Below are positions 1 to 8,224 of a stretch of 51,671 nt of DNA, one piece after another. Source of the DNA: Nitrospira sp. UBA5698 (GTDB taxonomy: Bacteria; Nitrospirota; Nitrospiria; Nitrospirales; Nitrospiraceae); the NCBI GenBank assembly GCA_002420115.1, contig DIHK01000018.1:212416-264086 (forward strand), written 5' to 3'. The notes under the pieces were generated by a model, which saw nothing but the letters and a program-made list of their open reading frames with translations, was not told the DNA's origin and ran no database searches. The position numbers and the translations under genes are program-made. Position 1 is the first letter of the stretch, and every line of letters starts with the position of its first letter.

Positions 1-179
1 AATCGATCGACATGTTCCTGCAGTCGAAAGATAGCGGATCCTGACTTACCTTTGTAACAGCGCACGCCTTCAAACGCCGCCAGGCCATAGTGTAACGAGT
101 GGGTCAGGACATGGACGTTCGCCTCTCCCCAAGGCACGAACTTCCCGTCCATCCAGATTTTTTCAACCGGCTCCAACAT
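1..179 (-). CDS. ilvE: Branched-chain amino acid aminotransferase, N-terminal part
   Basis: Only the first 59 codons are inside the window; the gene runs off the left edge. Read from the ATG at 179, the protein has the typical IlvE opening: KIWMDGKFVPWGEANVHVL, then THSLHYG and FEGVRCY. This is the class IV PLP aminotransferase signature seen at the start of BCAT proteins. The family transfers the amino group between glutamate and the keto acids of Leu, Ile and Val in the cytoplasm. No neighbour in the window belongs to that pathway. The family call is firm from the motif, but the catalytic lysine lies outside the window and cannot be checked. Confidence 0.85.
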   Translation of the reverse strand, partial: MLEPVEKIWMDGKFVPWGEANVHVLTHSLHYGLAAFEGVRCYKGKSGSAIFRLQEHVDR

Positions 180-316
180 AATGGGTGCGCGCTCCAGCGA
201 CGGATCGTGAGGATATTGCTTTGATTCGAGTGAGGGACTATAGCGTGCAGCCGGCCTCGGGTCAAGCAACCGGGGTTCGACCGGGGCGAGGGAGTATGTG
301 GTCATGAAGTCAATGC

Positions 317-661
317 TTAGGACGAGGCACAATAGGCGCGAAGGCGAGCACTCAGAAACGTAGCGACTCGATCTTCTCCATCCGGACTCATTGTCATGAT
401 TTTGGCTCCGAACAGCAGGCCGCGAACCCACCGAACCACGACACGTTGGATTTCCACCGGCCCATCCTTATCCGGGAGAGAGAGACGCACAATGAGCTCC
501 ATTCCCGGTACGACTTGATGATCCCCGAGCACACGGAACCCGTTTCGACAGAGATTCATGACGGTCCCCTTTCCGAGGAAGTCACCACCCATGTAGTAGG
601 CTTCACACCGAACGGGAATCCGGTGATAGGTACGAATCACAAACTTGCCGGTATGCGCCAT
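317..661 (-). CDS. PilZ domain protein
   Basis: A single-domain protein of 114 aa from the ATG at 661 (a GTG at 700 would add 13 residues). The PilZ hallmarks are visible: an R-rich start (RTYHRIPVRCEAYY) giving the RxxxR-type c-di-GMP contact, followed about 25 residues later by NLCRNGFRV, matching the (D/N)xSxxG stretch with Cys in place of Ser. The family binds c-di-GMP and relays it to motility, exopolysaccharide or secretion machinery, but a stand-alone PilZ gives no target. It is transcribed away from rplU. The degenerate second motif means c-di-GMP binding is likely but not assured. Confidence 0.72.
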   Translation of the reverse strand: MAHTGKFVIRTYHRIPVRCEAYYMGGDFLGKGTVMNLCRNGFRVLGDHQVVPGMELIVRLSLPDKDGPVEIQRVVVRWVRGLLFGAKIMTMSPDGEDRVATFLSARLRAYCASS

Positions 662-819
662 GTTTTCATCACTCACGTGGAATGGAATGACGATCACCAC
701 CAGATCAACGACGGCGACGCAGTGTGGCGCAAGAATACGTGGTGGCTTGGAGGTGATCCTAGCCCACGAAAGAGGGGGCGATGAATGATCACCAATTCAA
801 GCGCGGCGCTCCCGATGGC

Positions 820-848
820 TTGACACTTCTTGCGCTCACATGTTAAAT
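820..848 (+). promoter_or_regulatory. Sigma-70 promoter of the rplU operon
   Basis: TTGACA at 820-825 is a perfect -35 box, separated by exactly 17 bp from TTAAAT (843-848), a 4/6 match to the -10 box. The predicted start near 855 leaves a leader of about 23 nt before the rplU ATG at 878, with GGAGAAGAG as the ribosome-binding region. Confidence 0.65.
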
Positions 849-877
849 GAACCGTTCCTCACGACTGGAGAAGAGAT

Positions 878-1192
878 ATGTACGCGATTGTTGAGACAGG
901 TGGTAAGCAGTATCGGGTAGAAGCAGGAGCGACGATTCAAGTTGAAAGCCTGCCTGGCGATGTCGGTGCACACGTGGACCTCGATCAGGTCCGTCTGGTG
1001 CACAGTGACACTACATTCCTCATCGGGCAACCTCTTGTGCCGGGAGCCAAAGTCACAGCTGAAATTGTGCGCCAAGGACGGACTCGATCGATTACCGTCT
1101 TCAAGAAGAAACGCCGCAAGAACTACCGACGTACTCGTGGGCACCGGCAAGGATTCACCAAGCTCCTGATTACCGGTATTGCAACGGCATAA
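878..1192 (+). CDS. rplU: 50S ribosomal protein L21
   Basis: The 104-aa product begins MYAIVETGGKQYRVEAG, the hallmark L21 start, and has the basic KKKRRKNYRRTRGHRQ stretch and a C-terminal LLITGI found across the family. L21 binds 23S rRNA domain I together with L20 in the large subunit. Length matches the bacterial norm (about 103 aa). The gene leads the conserved rplU-rpmA-obgE block; a purine-rich Shine-Dalgarno lies just upstream of the ATG and a strong promoter about 30 bp further up. Confidence 0.98.
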   Translation: MYAIVETGGKQYRVEAGATIQVESLPGDVGAHVDLDQVRLVHSDTTFLIGQPLVPGAKVTAEIVRQGRTRSITVFKKKRRKNYRRTRGHRQGFTKLLITGIATA

Positions 1193-1214
1193 ATTCGAGT
1201 AGGAAGGATAGACC

Positions 1215-1478
1215 ATGGCAACAAACAAAGGTGGCGGATCATCACGTAACGGTCGTGACAGTAACCCCCAGTACTTGGGAGTGAAGGCGTATGGTGGTCA
1301 GACGGTCACAGCTGGGAGCATTATCGTCCGCCAGCGTGGGACCAAGTTCTTTCCTGGCTTCAATGTGGATCTAGGAAGGGACCATACCCTGTTTGCTAAA
1401 ACAACCGGCGTAGTCAAGTTTGAAGGTGGACGCGGCAGACGAAGAGTCAGTGTGTATCCGAGCTCCGCTAAAGCCTAG
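1215..1478 (+). CDS. rpmA: 50S ribosomal protein L27
   Basis: 87 aa, 22 nt after rplU and preceded by AGGAAGGAT. It begins MATNKGGGSSRNGRDSNPQYLGVK, the conserved L27 N-terminus that reaches the peptidyl-transferase centre, followed by GGQTVTAGSIIVRQRGTKFFPG. There is no N-terminal extension needing Prp-type cleavage as in Firmicutes: the Met is directly followed by the ATNKGG motif. It is co-transcribed with rplU. Confidence 0.98.
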   Translation: MATNKGGGSSRNGRDSNPQYLGVKAYGGQTVTAGSIIVRQRGTKFFPGFNVDLGRDHTLFAKTTGVVKFEGGRGRRRVSVYPSSAKA

Positions 1479-1504
1479 CCTTCCCTTTCTACTCTCTCCT
1501 TCCC

Positions 1505-1534
1505 AAGCAGGGTAGACATAGATTCTCCCTGCTT
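1505..1534 (+). terminator. Hairpin after rpmA
   Basis: An 8-bp perfect inverted repeat, AAGCAGGG (1505-1512) and CCCTGCTT (1527-1534), with a 14-nt loop follows the rpmA stop by 26 nt. The trailing bases are C/T-rich (CTTCGCCTC) rather than a U run. It could be a weak terminator or a processing hairpin that raises ribosomal-protein mRNA over the downstream obgE message. Confidence 0.45.
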
Positions 1535-1603
1535 CTTCGCCTCATGGTCGGGTATACTTTTCCGTCTCTTCACTTTGGTTCAGCTGTAGGAAACTAACAC
1601 TCC

Positions 1604-2629
1604 ATGTTTGTCGACGAAGTACGCGTGACAGTACGAGCTGGTCGAGGCGGAAACGGCATCTGCAGCTTTCGAAGAGAGATGTTTGTCCCTCGTGGGGGTC
1701 CGGATGGCGGTGACGGCGGTCATGGCGGCGACGTCATCATGACGGCCTCGCATCGGCTGACAACCCTGCTCGACCTCCGCTATCAAAACCACTACGAGGC
1801 GCAAGACGGAAAACACGGCGGTGGTTCCAACTGTACCGGACGGTCAGGTGACGACGTTACGATCGGAGTACCCGTCGGAACCATCGTCTACGACGACGAG
1901 TCAAAAGACATCCTCGCGGATTTCACCGAGGACGGTCAAACAGCCGTGATCGCCCAAGGCGGGCGCGGCGGAAAGGGCAACAGCAACTTCGCCACTTCCG
2001 TCAATCGTGTACCAACCAAGTGCACACCAGGGAGCCCCGGTGAAGAGCGGACATTACGACTCGAACTCAAGTTACTGGCCGATGTCGGTCTTGTCGGATT
2101 TCCCAACGCAGGAAAGTCGACCCTCATCTCTGCCATTTCGGCGGCCCGTCCGAAAATTGCCGACTACCCCTTCACCACGTTGATTCCTAATCTTGGCGTC
2201 GTCCGATGGGGATCCGACCGCAGCTTCGTGGTAGCCGATATCCCTGGCTTGATCGAAGGAGCGCATGAAGGAAAAGGTCTGGGCGTACAGTTTCTTCGCC
2301 ATATCGAGCGGACCGCGTTTTTACTCCACTTGATCGATATCTCAGAATGGGCCACCGACGATCCACGACACAGCTTTGAGACCCTCCGGCAAGAACTGGC
2401 CGCCTATGACCAGGGGCTGACCGCCCGCCCCTTTGCCGTCGTCCCAACCAAAATTGATGTCGTTGGGGCCGGTGAACGGCTGGAACAGATTCAAGCCTAT
2501 TGCCGGGACCGGGGATATCCTTGCTTCCCGATCTCAGCCGCCACAAATACGGGGCTGGACCAGTTGATCCGCTATGTCGGGAAACAGGTCGATCTGTTAC
2601 GGATGCTGCCATGCGAGACACAGTCCTAA
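1604..2629 (+). CDS. obgE: GTPase Obg, ribosome-associated
   Basis: 341 aa. The N-terminal glycine-rich Obg fold is clear (RGGNGICSFRREMFVPRGGPDGGDGGHGGDV, residues about 15-46). The G domain follows, with G1 GFPNAGKST (about 166-174), G3 DIPGLIEGAHEGKGLG and G4 PTKID. The family's variable C-terminal OCT domain is absent or very short, as in many 330-350-aa homologues. Obg binds the 50S subunit and links ribosome maturation to the stringent response. It follows rpmA in the usual order and overlaps proB by 19 nt, implying translational coupling. Confidence 0.97.
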   Translation: MFVDEVRVTVRAGRGGNGICSFRREMFVPRGGPDGGDGGHGGDVIMTASHRLTTLLDLRYQNHYEAQDGKHGGGSNCTGRSGDDVTIGVPVGTIVYDDESKDILADFTEDGQTAVIAQGGRGGKGNSNFATSVNRVPTKCTPGSPGEERTLRLELKLLADVGLVGFPNAGKSTLISAISAARPKIADYPFTTLIPNLGVVRWGSDRSFVVADIPGLIEGAHEGKGLGVQFLRHIERTAFLLHLIDISEWATDDPRHSFETLRQELAAYDQGLTARPFAVVPTKIDVVGAGERLEQIQAYCRDRGYPCFPISAATNTGLDQLIRYVGKQVDLLRMLPCETQS

Positions 2630-3732
2630 CGCAGGCCACGCGGATCGTCATCAAAATCGGCAGTAGCCTGATCGCATCACGCGCGGAAGGGCTACGCCCG
2701 GATAGAATTGAGCGGTTGGCCGACGAGATCGCGACGCTCAAGAAGCAGGGACGAGAGATCCTGATCGTCTCCTCCGGCGCCATCGTCTCCGGCATCAAAA
2801 AACTGCAGCTGAAAGAATACCCGAAAAACCTTCCGGTCAAGCAAGCCGCGGCAGCCGTTGGGCAAAGTCGCCTGATGTGGGCGTATGAAAAGGCCTTCGA
2901 GCGTCTCTCGATCCAGGTTGCACAGATTCTCCTCACTCACCAGGATCTTGAAGACCGTCGCCGCTTCCTCAACGCACGTCATACCCTTTCCACTCTGATT
3001 GATTTTGGTATCATCCCGATTATCAATGAAAACGATACGGTCGCCGTGGATGAGATCAGAGTCGGTGACAACGATACCCTGGCCAGCGAAGTGGCTCACT
3101 TAGCAGATGCGGACCTCTTGGTAATTTTGTCCGATGTCGATGGACTCTATACGGAAGATCCTCGGAAGAATCCTTCAGCGACCCTGATTCCATTCATCCC
3201 GGCTATCACCGACGACATTGAGCGATTGGCCGGCGTGTCCAGTACCTTCGAAGGCACAGGGGGCATGGCCACCAAGCTCCGGGCGGCCAAGAAGGTCGGC
3301 CAATACGGAGTCTCTACATTGATTCTCAATGGAGAACGAGCCGGGCTCCTCGCCTCAGCCCTGACCACAGGAACCGGCGGAAGTCTGTTTCTGGCCAGGG
3401 AACGTCGCCTGAACAGCCGAAAACATTGGATCGCGTTCACGCTTCGCCCGCGTGGGCAGATTCACCTCGACCAAGGGGCCGTCGATGCGCTCGCTCAACG
3501 GGGGAAAAGCCTGCTCGCCTCCGGTATTCGTGAGGTCATCGGACCATTCGAAGCAGGCGATCCGGTGAGCTGCTTCGATCCAGAGGGAAAGGAGTTTGCC
3601 AAAGGCCTGGTAAACGTGTCATCGGAGCTCTTAGCCCGGATGAAAGGCCTCAAGACAACCGTCATTCAGGAACAGTTCGGTCCCCAAGAATATGAGGAAG
3701 TCATTCACCGCGACAATCTTGTCATCCTCTAG
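2611..3732 (+). CDS. proB: Glutamate 5-kinase
   Basis: 373 aa, first step of proline synthesis (ATP + glutamate to glutamyl-5-phosphate). The amino-acid kinase domain is visible: RIVIKIGSSLI near the N-terminus, VSSGAIVSG, INENDTVAVDEIRVGDNDTLAS and LSDVDGLY. A C-terminal PUA domain (about residues 285-365) includes RGQIHLDQGA. The ATG at 2611 is chosen because homology begins there; the open frame extends further up inside obgE. The gene overlaps obgE by 19 nt. Its TAG stop (3730-3732) is also the first three bases of the terminal inverted repeat of a downstream repeat element. proA is not in the window. Confidence 0.95.
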   Translation: MRDTVLTQATRIVIKIGSSLIASRAEGLRPDRIERLADEIATLKKQGREILIVSSGAIVSGIKKLQLKEYPKNLPVKQAAAAVGQSRLMWAYEKAFERLSIQVAQILLTHQDLEDRRRFLNARHTLSTLIDFGIIPIINENDTVAVDEIRVGDNDTLASEVAHLADADLLVILSDVDGLYTEDPRKNPSATLIPFIPAITDDIERLAGVSSTFEGTGGMATKLRAAKKVGQYGVSTLILNGERAGLLASALTTGTGGSLFLARERRLNSRKHWIAFTLRPRGQIHLDQGAVDALAQRGKSLLASGIREVIGPFEAGDPVSCFDPEGKEFAKGLVNVSSELLARMKGLKTTVIQEQFGPQEYEEVIHRDNLVIL

Positions 3733-3933
3733 CAGAATGCTGAAAAAGTCCTCCAGCGGCGTTCTCGCCTCACTCAGACGCTCAACGTACCGAAGCGTAC
3801 GCCTCGCCCCTTCGTTCGCTGCGGCCTTGCTGGACGGCCTTGTTGAGCATTCTGGGGTGTTGCGTGCCACGGTTCTTTCTCTCATCGTACAACGGCGTGC
3901 GAAGCCGAAACCGATTTTTCCAGCAAACTGCTA
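3730..3933. repeat. MITE-like TIR-bounded repeat, copy 1
   Basis: About 204 bp, bounded by imperfect inverted repeats: left arm TAGCAG-aa-TGCTGAAAAAG at 3730-3748, right arm (reverse complement) TAGCAG-tt-TGCTGGAAAAAT ending at 3933. The same terminal sequence bounds the element at 9627-9763. The interior (GCGGCGTTCTCGCCTC, then a GC-rich stretch) has no credible gene and is unrelated to the second copy's interior. It separates proB from nadD and supplies the proB stop codon. A non-autonomous transposable element or REP-type repeat is the best guess. Confidence 0.6.
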
Positions 3934-3957
3934 ACGCTGAGTCCTCAGTCCTGAGTT

Positions 3958-4689
3958 ATGAATGTTTCAAATTCTCAGCAGTCACCCCTCACCCCTCACC
4001 CCTTACGCTTGAATGGTAACCGTCTCGGCCTTCTCGGTGGCAGCTTCAATCCCATTCACAACGGCCATCTCGCGATCGCCCATCACGTGTATGAACGTCT
4101 GCAACTCTCTCGAGTCCTCTTTATTCCAACCGGAGACCCACCCCACAAGCAGAGCGGATCACTGGCCCCTGCACAGACTCGCCTGAAAATGGTCGAGCTA
4201 GCCATTGCTGACACCCCTTTCTTTGAAGTATCCGCCATTGAGATCAATCGAGGTGGTAGGTCGTACTCGATCGACACCGTCCATGAAGTCCGATCCCAAT
4301 ATGGTCCATCATGGAACCTATTCTTTATCATTGGCTTAGATGCCTTTCTTGAGTTCTCTACCTGGAGAGCCCCTGAAGAACTTTTACGGCTCTGTCATTT
4401 TGTGGTCGTCACCCGTCCGGGACACTCATTCCAATCCCTCAGCAAGATGCCCCTACTGTCCAACCTGGATGTACAGGCCCTGCGGCAATTAGATCACGGT
4501 ACCTTAGACCAGATGGAGATCGCCGTCCCTGGTGCATCCGGTCTCACCTGTTTATCGCTTCCTCCCTGTCTCATCTCTGCCTCGGAGATCAGGAGGAGGG
4601 TGAAATGCGGTCTCCCGCTGGCAAATATGTTGCCCCCCCCGGTAGAATCTTATATACTTCAGACTAGCCTTTATTTAGGAGGACTCTAA
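3958..4689 (+). CDS. nadD: Nicotinate-nucleotide adenylyltransferase
   Basis: 243 aa; adenylates nicotinate mononucleotide in NAD synthesis. The nucleotidyltransferase motif GGSFNPIHNGHLAIA (about residues 27-41) contains the T/HxGH site; the second signature ISASEIRRRV (about 203-212) carries the ISSTxIR-type motif with Ala. The first ~20 residues (encoded by CCCCTCACC-type repeats) look like intergenic sequence read through; a TTG at 4009 would give a more typical N-terminus, but neither start has a clear Shine-Dalgarno. The stop codon TAA overlaps the proposed first base of rsfS. Confidence 0.93.
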   Translation: MNVSNSQQSPLTPHPLRLNGNRLGLLGGSFNPIHNGHLAIAHHVYERLQLSRVLFIPTGDPPHKQSGSLAPAQTRLKMVELAIADTPFFEVSAIEINRGGRSYSIDTVHEVRSQYGPSWNLFFIIGLDAFLEFSTWRAPEELLRLCHFVVVTRPGHSFQSLSKMPLLSNLDVQALRQLDHGTLDQMEIAVPGASGLTCLSLPPCLISASEIRRRVKCGLPLANMLPPPVESYILQTSLYLGGL

Positions 4690-5096
4690 TCGCACGCACA
4701 TCTAAGGCCACAGCCCTCGCCGTCGCCAAGGCGATGCTCGACAAGAAGGCCCTTGATGTTCAAGTCCTCCATGTCGCCCCGCTGACTTCAATCGCTGACT
4801 ACCTGGTCCTGGGTTCTGCCGAATCCGATCGGCAGACGCGTGCAGTCGCTGATTCGATCGTCGACGCGCTGTCTCGTGTGAACCAACGGCCTCTGAGTCT
4901 TGAAGGAACAGCCTCAGGCCAGTGGGTCCTCATCGATTTTGGCGATGTGGTTGCCCATGTGTTTCGACAAGATGCCCGATCGCATTATGCACTTGAGCGT
5001 CTGTGGAGTGACGCACGGCTCATTCCTATTCCAGACAAAGACGCGACACCGACTCCAGGGGCAAAGGAACGGCTGACCAGAAAAACACGTTCGTAG
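4689..5096 (+). CDS. rsfS: Ribosomal silencing factor RsfS (Iojap family)
   Basis: RsfS binds L14 and blocks subunit joining. The core is clear: KKALDVQVLHVAPLTSIADYLVLGSAESDRQTRAVADSI, then WVLIDFGDVVAHVF and ALERLWSDA. The first ATG (4734) lies inside the family's N-terminal helix and has no Shine-Dalgarno. A perfect AGGAGG at 4677-4682 points instead to 4689, where the in-frame codon is ATC overlapping the nadD stop (TAATC), giving 15 more residues that fit the family (xARTSKATALAVAKA). Either a rare ATC start is used or a usual TAATG has mutated or been misread. With the ATG start the protein would be 120 aa. Confidence 0.88.
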   Translation: MARTSKATALAVAKAMLDKKALDVQVLHVAPLTSIADYLVLGSAESDRQTRAVADSIVDALSRVNQRPLSLEGTASGQWVLIDFGDVVAHVFRQDARSHYALERLWSDARLIPIPDKDATPTPGAKERLTRKTRS

Positions 5097-5111
5097 AAGA
5101 TGGTTTAAGCG

Positions 5112-6512
5112 ATGTTTAAACTGCTGATCACCATTTTTCTCATCAGTGCCGGCGTGTTTGTGTATAGCTACTTCCGCGAGCTGAACCCGGGTACCGTCGT
5201 CATCCATACCAGTCCCGGCGTGGAGTTCGATCTCAGCCCGGTCACGCTGGTCTTGATTTCGATGGCCGGCGGAGCCGTCCTCGCGACATTCGTCGTCGGG
5301 TTGCAACAGACAGCCCACCTGATCCTCAATTGGCGTAGTCAACGTCTCGTACGCCGCAAAGAAAAGGTCGATACGCTTCACCGAGATGGAACCCATGCGT
5401 TCATGTCGAAACGCACGTCGGAAGCCATTACGCTGTTGGAGAAAGCGCTCGCGATCGACCCGACACGAGTCGATTCACTGCTCTGGCTGGGGAATATCTA
5501 CCGTTCGGAACAGAACTTTCCCGAGGCCATCCGACTCCATCAACATGCCCAGCGGGTGGACGATCGCAACATCGAGGTACTGCTTGAGCTGGAAAAAGAT
5601 CTCGAAGGAGCCAAGCGGTATGAAGAAGCGCTGCAAGCGCTGCAGCAAATCCTCAAGATCGAACCTGATAACCTCACGGCCTTGATCCGGAAACGGGACC
5701 TCAACATCCGCCTGGAGCGATGGAATGAGGCGCTCGAAATCCAGCACCGTCTGCTCAAAGCCAACCTCCCCGCCCCGGAAAAGCAGGCCGAGGCCGCACT
5801 GCTCCTCGGATGTATGTATGAGGTGGGGCGCCAGCTGCTCGAACGCGGCCACCCTGATAAGGCCCGACGATACTTCCGCGGCGCCATTAAGAAAGACCGT
5901 GCGTTCCTCCCCGCCTACATCGGCATCGGAGAAATTCTGCTTCATGAAGGAAAGACAAAAGATGCCGTTGAAATTCTAAAGAAAGTCTACGCACGCACAC
6001 GAAGCGTCATCATTCTCCATCGGCTGGAGGAACTGTTTCTGGATCAAGGCGAACCCAGCGAAATCATCAGGGTCTATCAGGACGCGTTGCAGCAAGATCC
6101 GCAGAATCCCGTGCTCCAGTTCTACCTGGGCAAACTCTATTACCGGCTCGAAATGGTGGATGAAGCATTTGACCTCCTCTCAACGATCGAAGGTCCGCAA
6201 GATCATCTGTTGGACTACCATAAGATCATGGCCAATCTGTACCTGCGGAAACAACAGTTCGAAGAGGCCATCACGTCGCTCAAAAAAGCGCTGAGTTTCA
6301 AGAAACGTGTGGTGGTGCCCTATATCTGTACCCAATGCCAACAAGAATCCGTCGAATGGACAGGTCGGTGCCGCCGCTGTGCCAAGTGGAATACACTCAC
6401 GGCCCTCCCCTGGATCGAAACCAGTCAGGTTTCCACCACCTCGGAGAAAGAACCGTCCCCCGGCCAGTTAGTCCCCTATCGAGGCATTGCTTCTCCGTTT
6501 GAAACCGTGTAG
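5112..6512 (+). CDS. lapB: LapA/LapB-like TPR protein of LPS assembly
   Basis: 466 aa. Residues 1-25 and about 47-70 are transmembrane helices flanking a short segment (NPGTVVIHTSPGVEFDLSP), the layout of LapA (DUF1049), followed by a basic stretch (RSQRLVRRKEK). Then come eight or so TPRs (about 90-395) and a C-terminal rubredoxin-like zinc ribbon, CTQCQQES...CRRCAKW (about 402-423), as in LapB/YciM. In Enterobacteria LapA and LapB are separate proteins; LapB couples LpxC degradation by FtsH to LPS transport. Here both seem fused. It starts 15 nt after rsfS, so it is probably in the same transcript. Confidence 0.85.
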   Translation: MFKLLITIFLISAGVFVYSYFRELNPGTVVIHTSPGVEFDLSPVTLVLISMAGGAVLATFVVGLQQTAHLILNWRSQRLVRRKEKVDTLHRDGTHAFMSKRTSEAITLLEKALAIDPTRVDSLLWLGNIYRSEQNFPEAIRLHQHAQRVDDRNIEVLLELEKDLEGAKRYEEALQALQQILKIEPDNLTALIRKRDLNIRLERWNEALEIQHRLLKANLPAPEKQAEAALLLGCMYEVGRQLLERGHPDKARRYFRGAIKKDRAFLPAYIGIGEILLHEGKTKDAVEILKKVYARTRSVIILHRLEELFLDQGEPSEIIRVYQDALQQDPQNPVLQFYLGKLYYRLEMVDEAFDLLSTIEGPQDHLLDYHKIMANLYLRKQQFEEAITSLKKALSFKKRVVVPYICTQCQQESVEWTGRCRRCAKWNTLTALPWIETSQVSTTSEKEPSPGQLVPYRGIASPFETV

Positions 6513-6662
6513 CTTTCCCCCTCGACAGTCGTTCCTCGTGAAGCGACGCTCGTTTGCAATTTTTCTGTTTCTGGTTTTGTGCAAAAGGCCCTTCGCACTG
6601 AAGGGACGTGAAACTTAAAACCCGAGACTTCTTGGGCGCATCCGACACGACGAACATCCACC

Positions 6663-7685
6663 ATGAATCTTTCACAAAAGGCGACTCAGATGACCGAGTA
6701 TGTAGCTCTAGCTGAAAAAGCACTCCATGACGAACCTCTGACCAGAGAAGAATGCCACTCCGTGTTGAATACATCAAACGATGAGCTACTTGCGCTGTTA
6801 CACGCGGCCTTTCAGGTTCGATCCAAGTACTTCGGTCGGACAGTTCGCCTCCAAATGCTGCAGAACGCCAAGAGCGGGGCCTGTCAGGAAGACTGCCATT
6901 ACTGTTCACAATCATCGATCTCAACGGCGCCGATTGAACGGTACGGTCTGCTTCCACAGAAACAGATGATGGAAGGTGCCAAACAAGCTGCCGCTTCCAA
7001 GGCTCAACGCTATTGCATCGTCATCAGCGGGCGGAGCCCGTTAGATCGAGAGATCGACGAAATCGCCGGAGCGGTCCGTTCCATCAAGCAGGAAGTTCCG
7101 ATTCAAATCTGCTGTTCGCTCGGCTTGATGAGTGAATCCCAAGCGAAACGGCTCAAGGCCGCTGGTGTTGACCGCGTGAATCACAATTTGAACACCAGCG
7201 AAGCCTTCCACGCATCCATCTGCACGACCCATACCTTTCAAGACCGGCTGGCGACAATCAAGAACGCGCGTGCGGCAGGGCTAGAAATTTGCTCCGGAGG
7301 CATCGTTGGCATGGGTGAGTCAGACGAAGACCTGATCGAACTGGCCACGGCCCTGCAAGACGTCAAGCCCGACTCTATTCCCTTGAACATGCTCACCCCA
7401 GTCTCCGGCACCCCATTCGAACAGGTCGACAACCTCACACCTCAACGCTGTTTGAAAGTGCTCTGCCTCTTCCGGTTCCTGCATCCTCGCACAGAAATCC
7501 GCATCGCCGGTGGCCGCGAACATAACCTTCGATCTCTCCAACCATTGGCTCTCTATCCGGCTGACTCCGTTTTTGTGAACGGCTACTTGACGACGCCTGG
7601 GGCACCGGCACCCGAAGTCTGGGGCATGATTGAAGATCTCGGCTTCACGATCGAAGTGGATTATCAGCAACCTGTGGCTAGCTAA
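6663..7685 (+). CDS. bioB: Biotin synthase
   Basis: 340 aa radical-SAM enzyme inserting sulfur into dethiobiotin. The cluster motif CQEDCHYCSQSS (CxxxCxxC, about residues 74-81) binds the [4Fe-4S]; the conserved RNNLNTS-type stretch appears as RVNHNLNTSEAFH, and GGIVGMGES and the ligand region RIAGGREHNLRSLQPLAL follow. No Shine-Dalgarno is obvious at the first ATG; an internal ATG (6690) with AAAGG eight bases up is an alternative start. A CCCTTC-GCACT-GAAGGG hairpin lies upstream at about 6590. No other bio genes are in the window. Confidence 0.96.
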   Translation: MNLSQKATQMTEYVALAEKALHDEPLTREECHSVLNTSNDELLALLHAAFQVRSKYFGRTVRLQMLQNAKSGACQEDCHYCSQSSISTAPIERYGLLPQKQMMEGAKQAAASKAQRYCIVISGRSPLDREIDEIAGAVRSIKQEVPIQICCSLGLMSESQAKRLKAAGVDRVNHNLNTSEAFHASICTTHTFQDRLATIKNARAAGLEICSGGIVGMGESDEDLIELATALQDVKPDSIPLNMLTPVSGTPFEQVDNLTPQRCLKVLCLFRFLHPRTEIRIAGGREHNLRSLQPLALYPADSVFVNGYLTTPGAPAPEVWGMIEDLGFTIEVDYQQPVAS

Positions 7686-7693
7686 TCGATAGA

Positions 7694-8224
7694 GTGAACG
7701 ACCGACCAGCTCGACATCCTCGTTGCATTGTTATCGCCGGACCAAACGGCTCGGGGAAGACCACGTTCGCCAGAGAATTTCTGCTTCGCGAGGTTGGGGT
7801 CATCCATTTCGTGAATGCTGACCTTATCGCCGGTGGGCTTTCGCCTCTTCGACCAGAACTGGCCGCACGACAAGCCGGTCGCCTTGTCCTCAAAGAACTC
7901 ACTCGCTTGGCCAGCGCTCGGAAGCATTTTGCATTCGAAAGCACTCTGAGTGGAAGAACCTACCTGCATCTATTGCAGAGCTGGAAGGCGACAGGGTATA
8001 TGATCCGAATCGTCTTTCTTTCACTGTCATCATCAAAGCTTGCGCTACAACGCGTCGCTACAAGGGTTGAACAAGGTGGACATAATGTGCCCCGCGTCGA
8101 TATCATAAGGCGTTTTCATCGGAGTTCTGAAAATTTCCATACCCTCTATCGCCCATTAGCCGACACCTGGTCGGTCTATGAAAACTCAGGCGATACTCCG
8201 CGACTGGTGGAGGAAGGTCCATGA
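7694..8224 (+). CDS. Zeta-toxin-like P-loop kinase
   Basis: 176 aa from a GTG start 8 nt after bioB. Walker A is IAGPNGSGKTTFARE (about residues 13-27). FVNADLIAGGLSP and FAFESTLSGRTYL match the substrate-binding regions of zeta/PezT-type UDP-GlcNAc kinases. Later Arg-rich helices (RVATRVEQGGHNVP, IIRRFHRS) match the lid. Shorter than epsilon/zeta toxins (about 250-290 aa) but typical for the many chromosomal zeta-like ATPases. Its stop overlaps the start of a 52-aa basic protein (ATGA), forming a bicistron. Whether it is a toxin or a small-molecule kinase cannot be told from sequence. Confidence 0.75.
   Translation: MNDRPARHPRCIVIAGPNGSGKTTFAREFLLREVGVIHFVNADLIAGGLSPLRPELAARQAGRLVLKELTRLASARKHFAFESTLSGRTYLHLLQSWKATGYMIRIVFLSLSSSKLALQRVATRVEQGGHNVPRVDIIRRFHRSSENFHTLYRPLADTWSVYENSGDTPRLVEEGP

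Noticed and set aside
446..784. 112-aa plus-strand ORF opposite the PilZ gene
   Set aside because: It is the antisense frame of the PilZ gene and its composition shows no family or membrane pattern.
2187..2936. 249-aa minus-strand ORF across obgE and proB
   Set aside because: Antisense to two unmistakable housekeeping genes; Ser/Arg-rich shadow composition.
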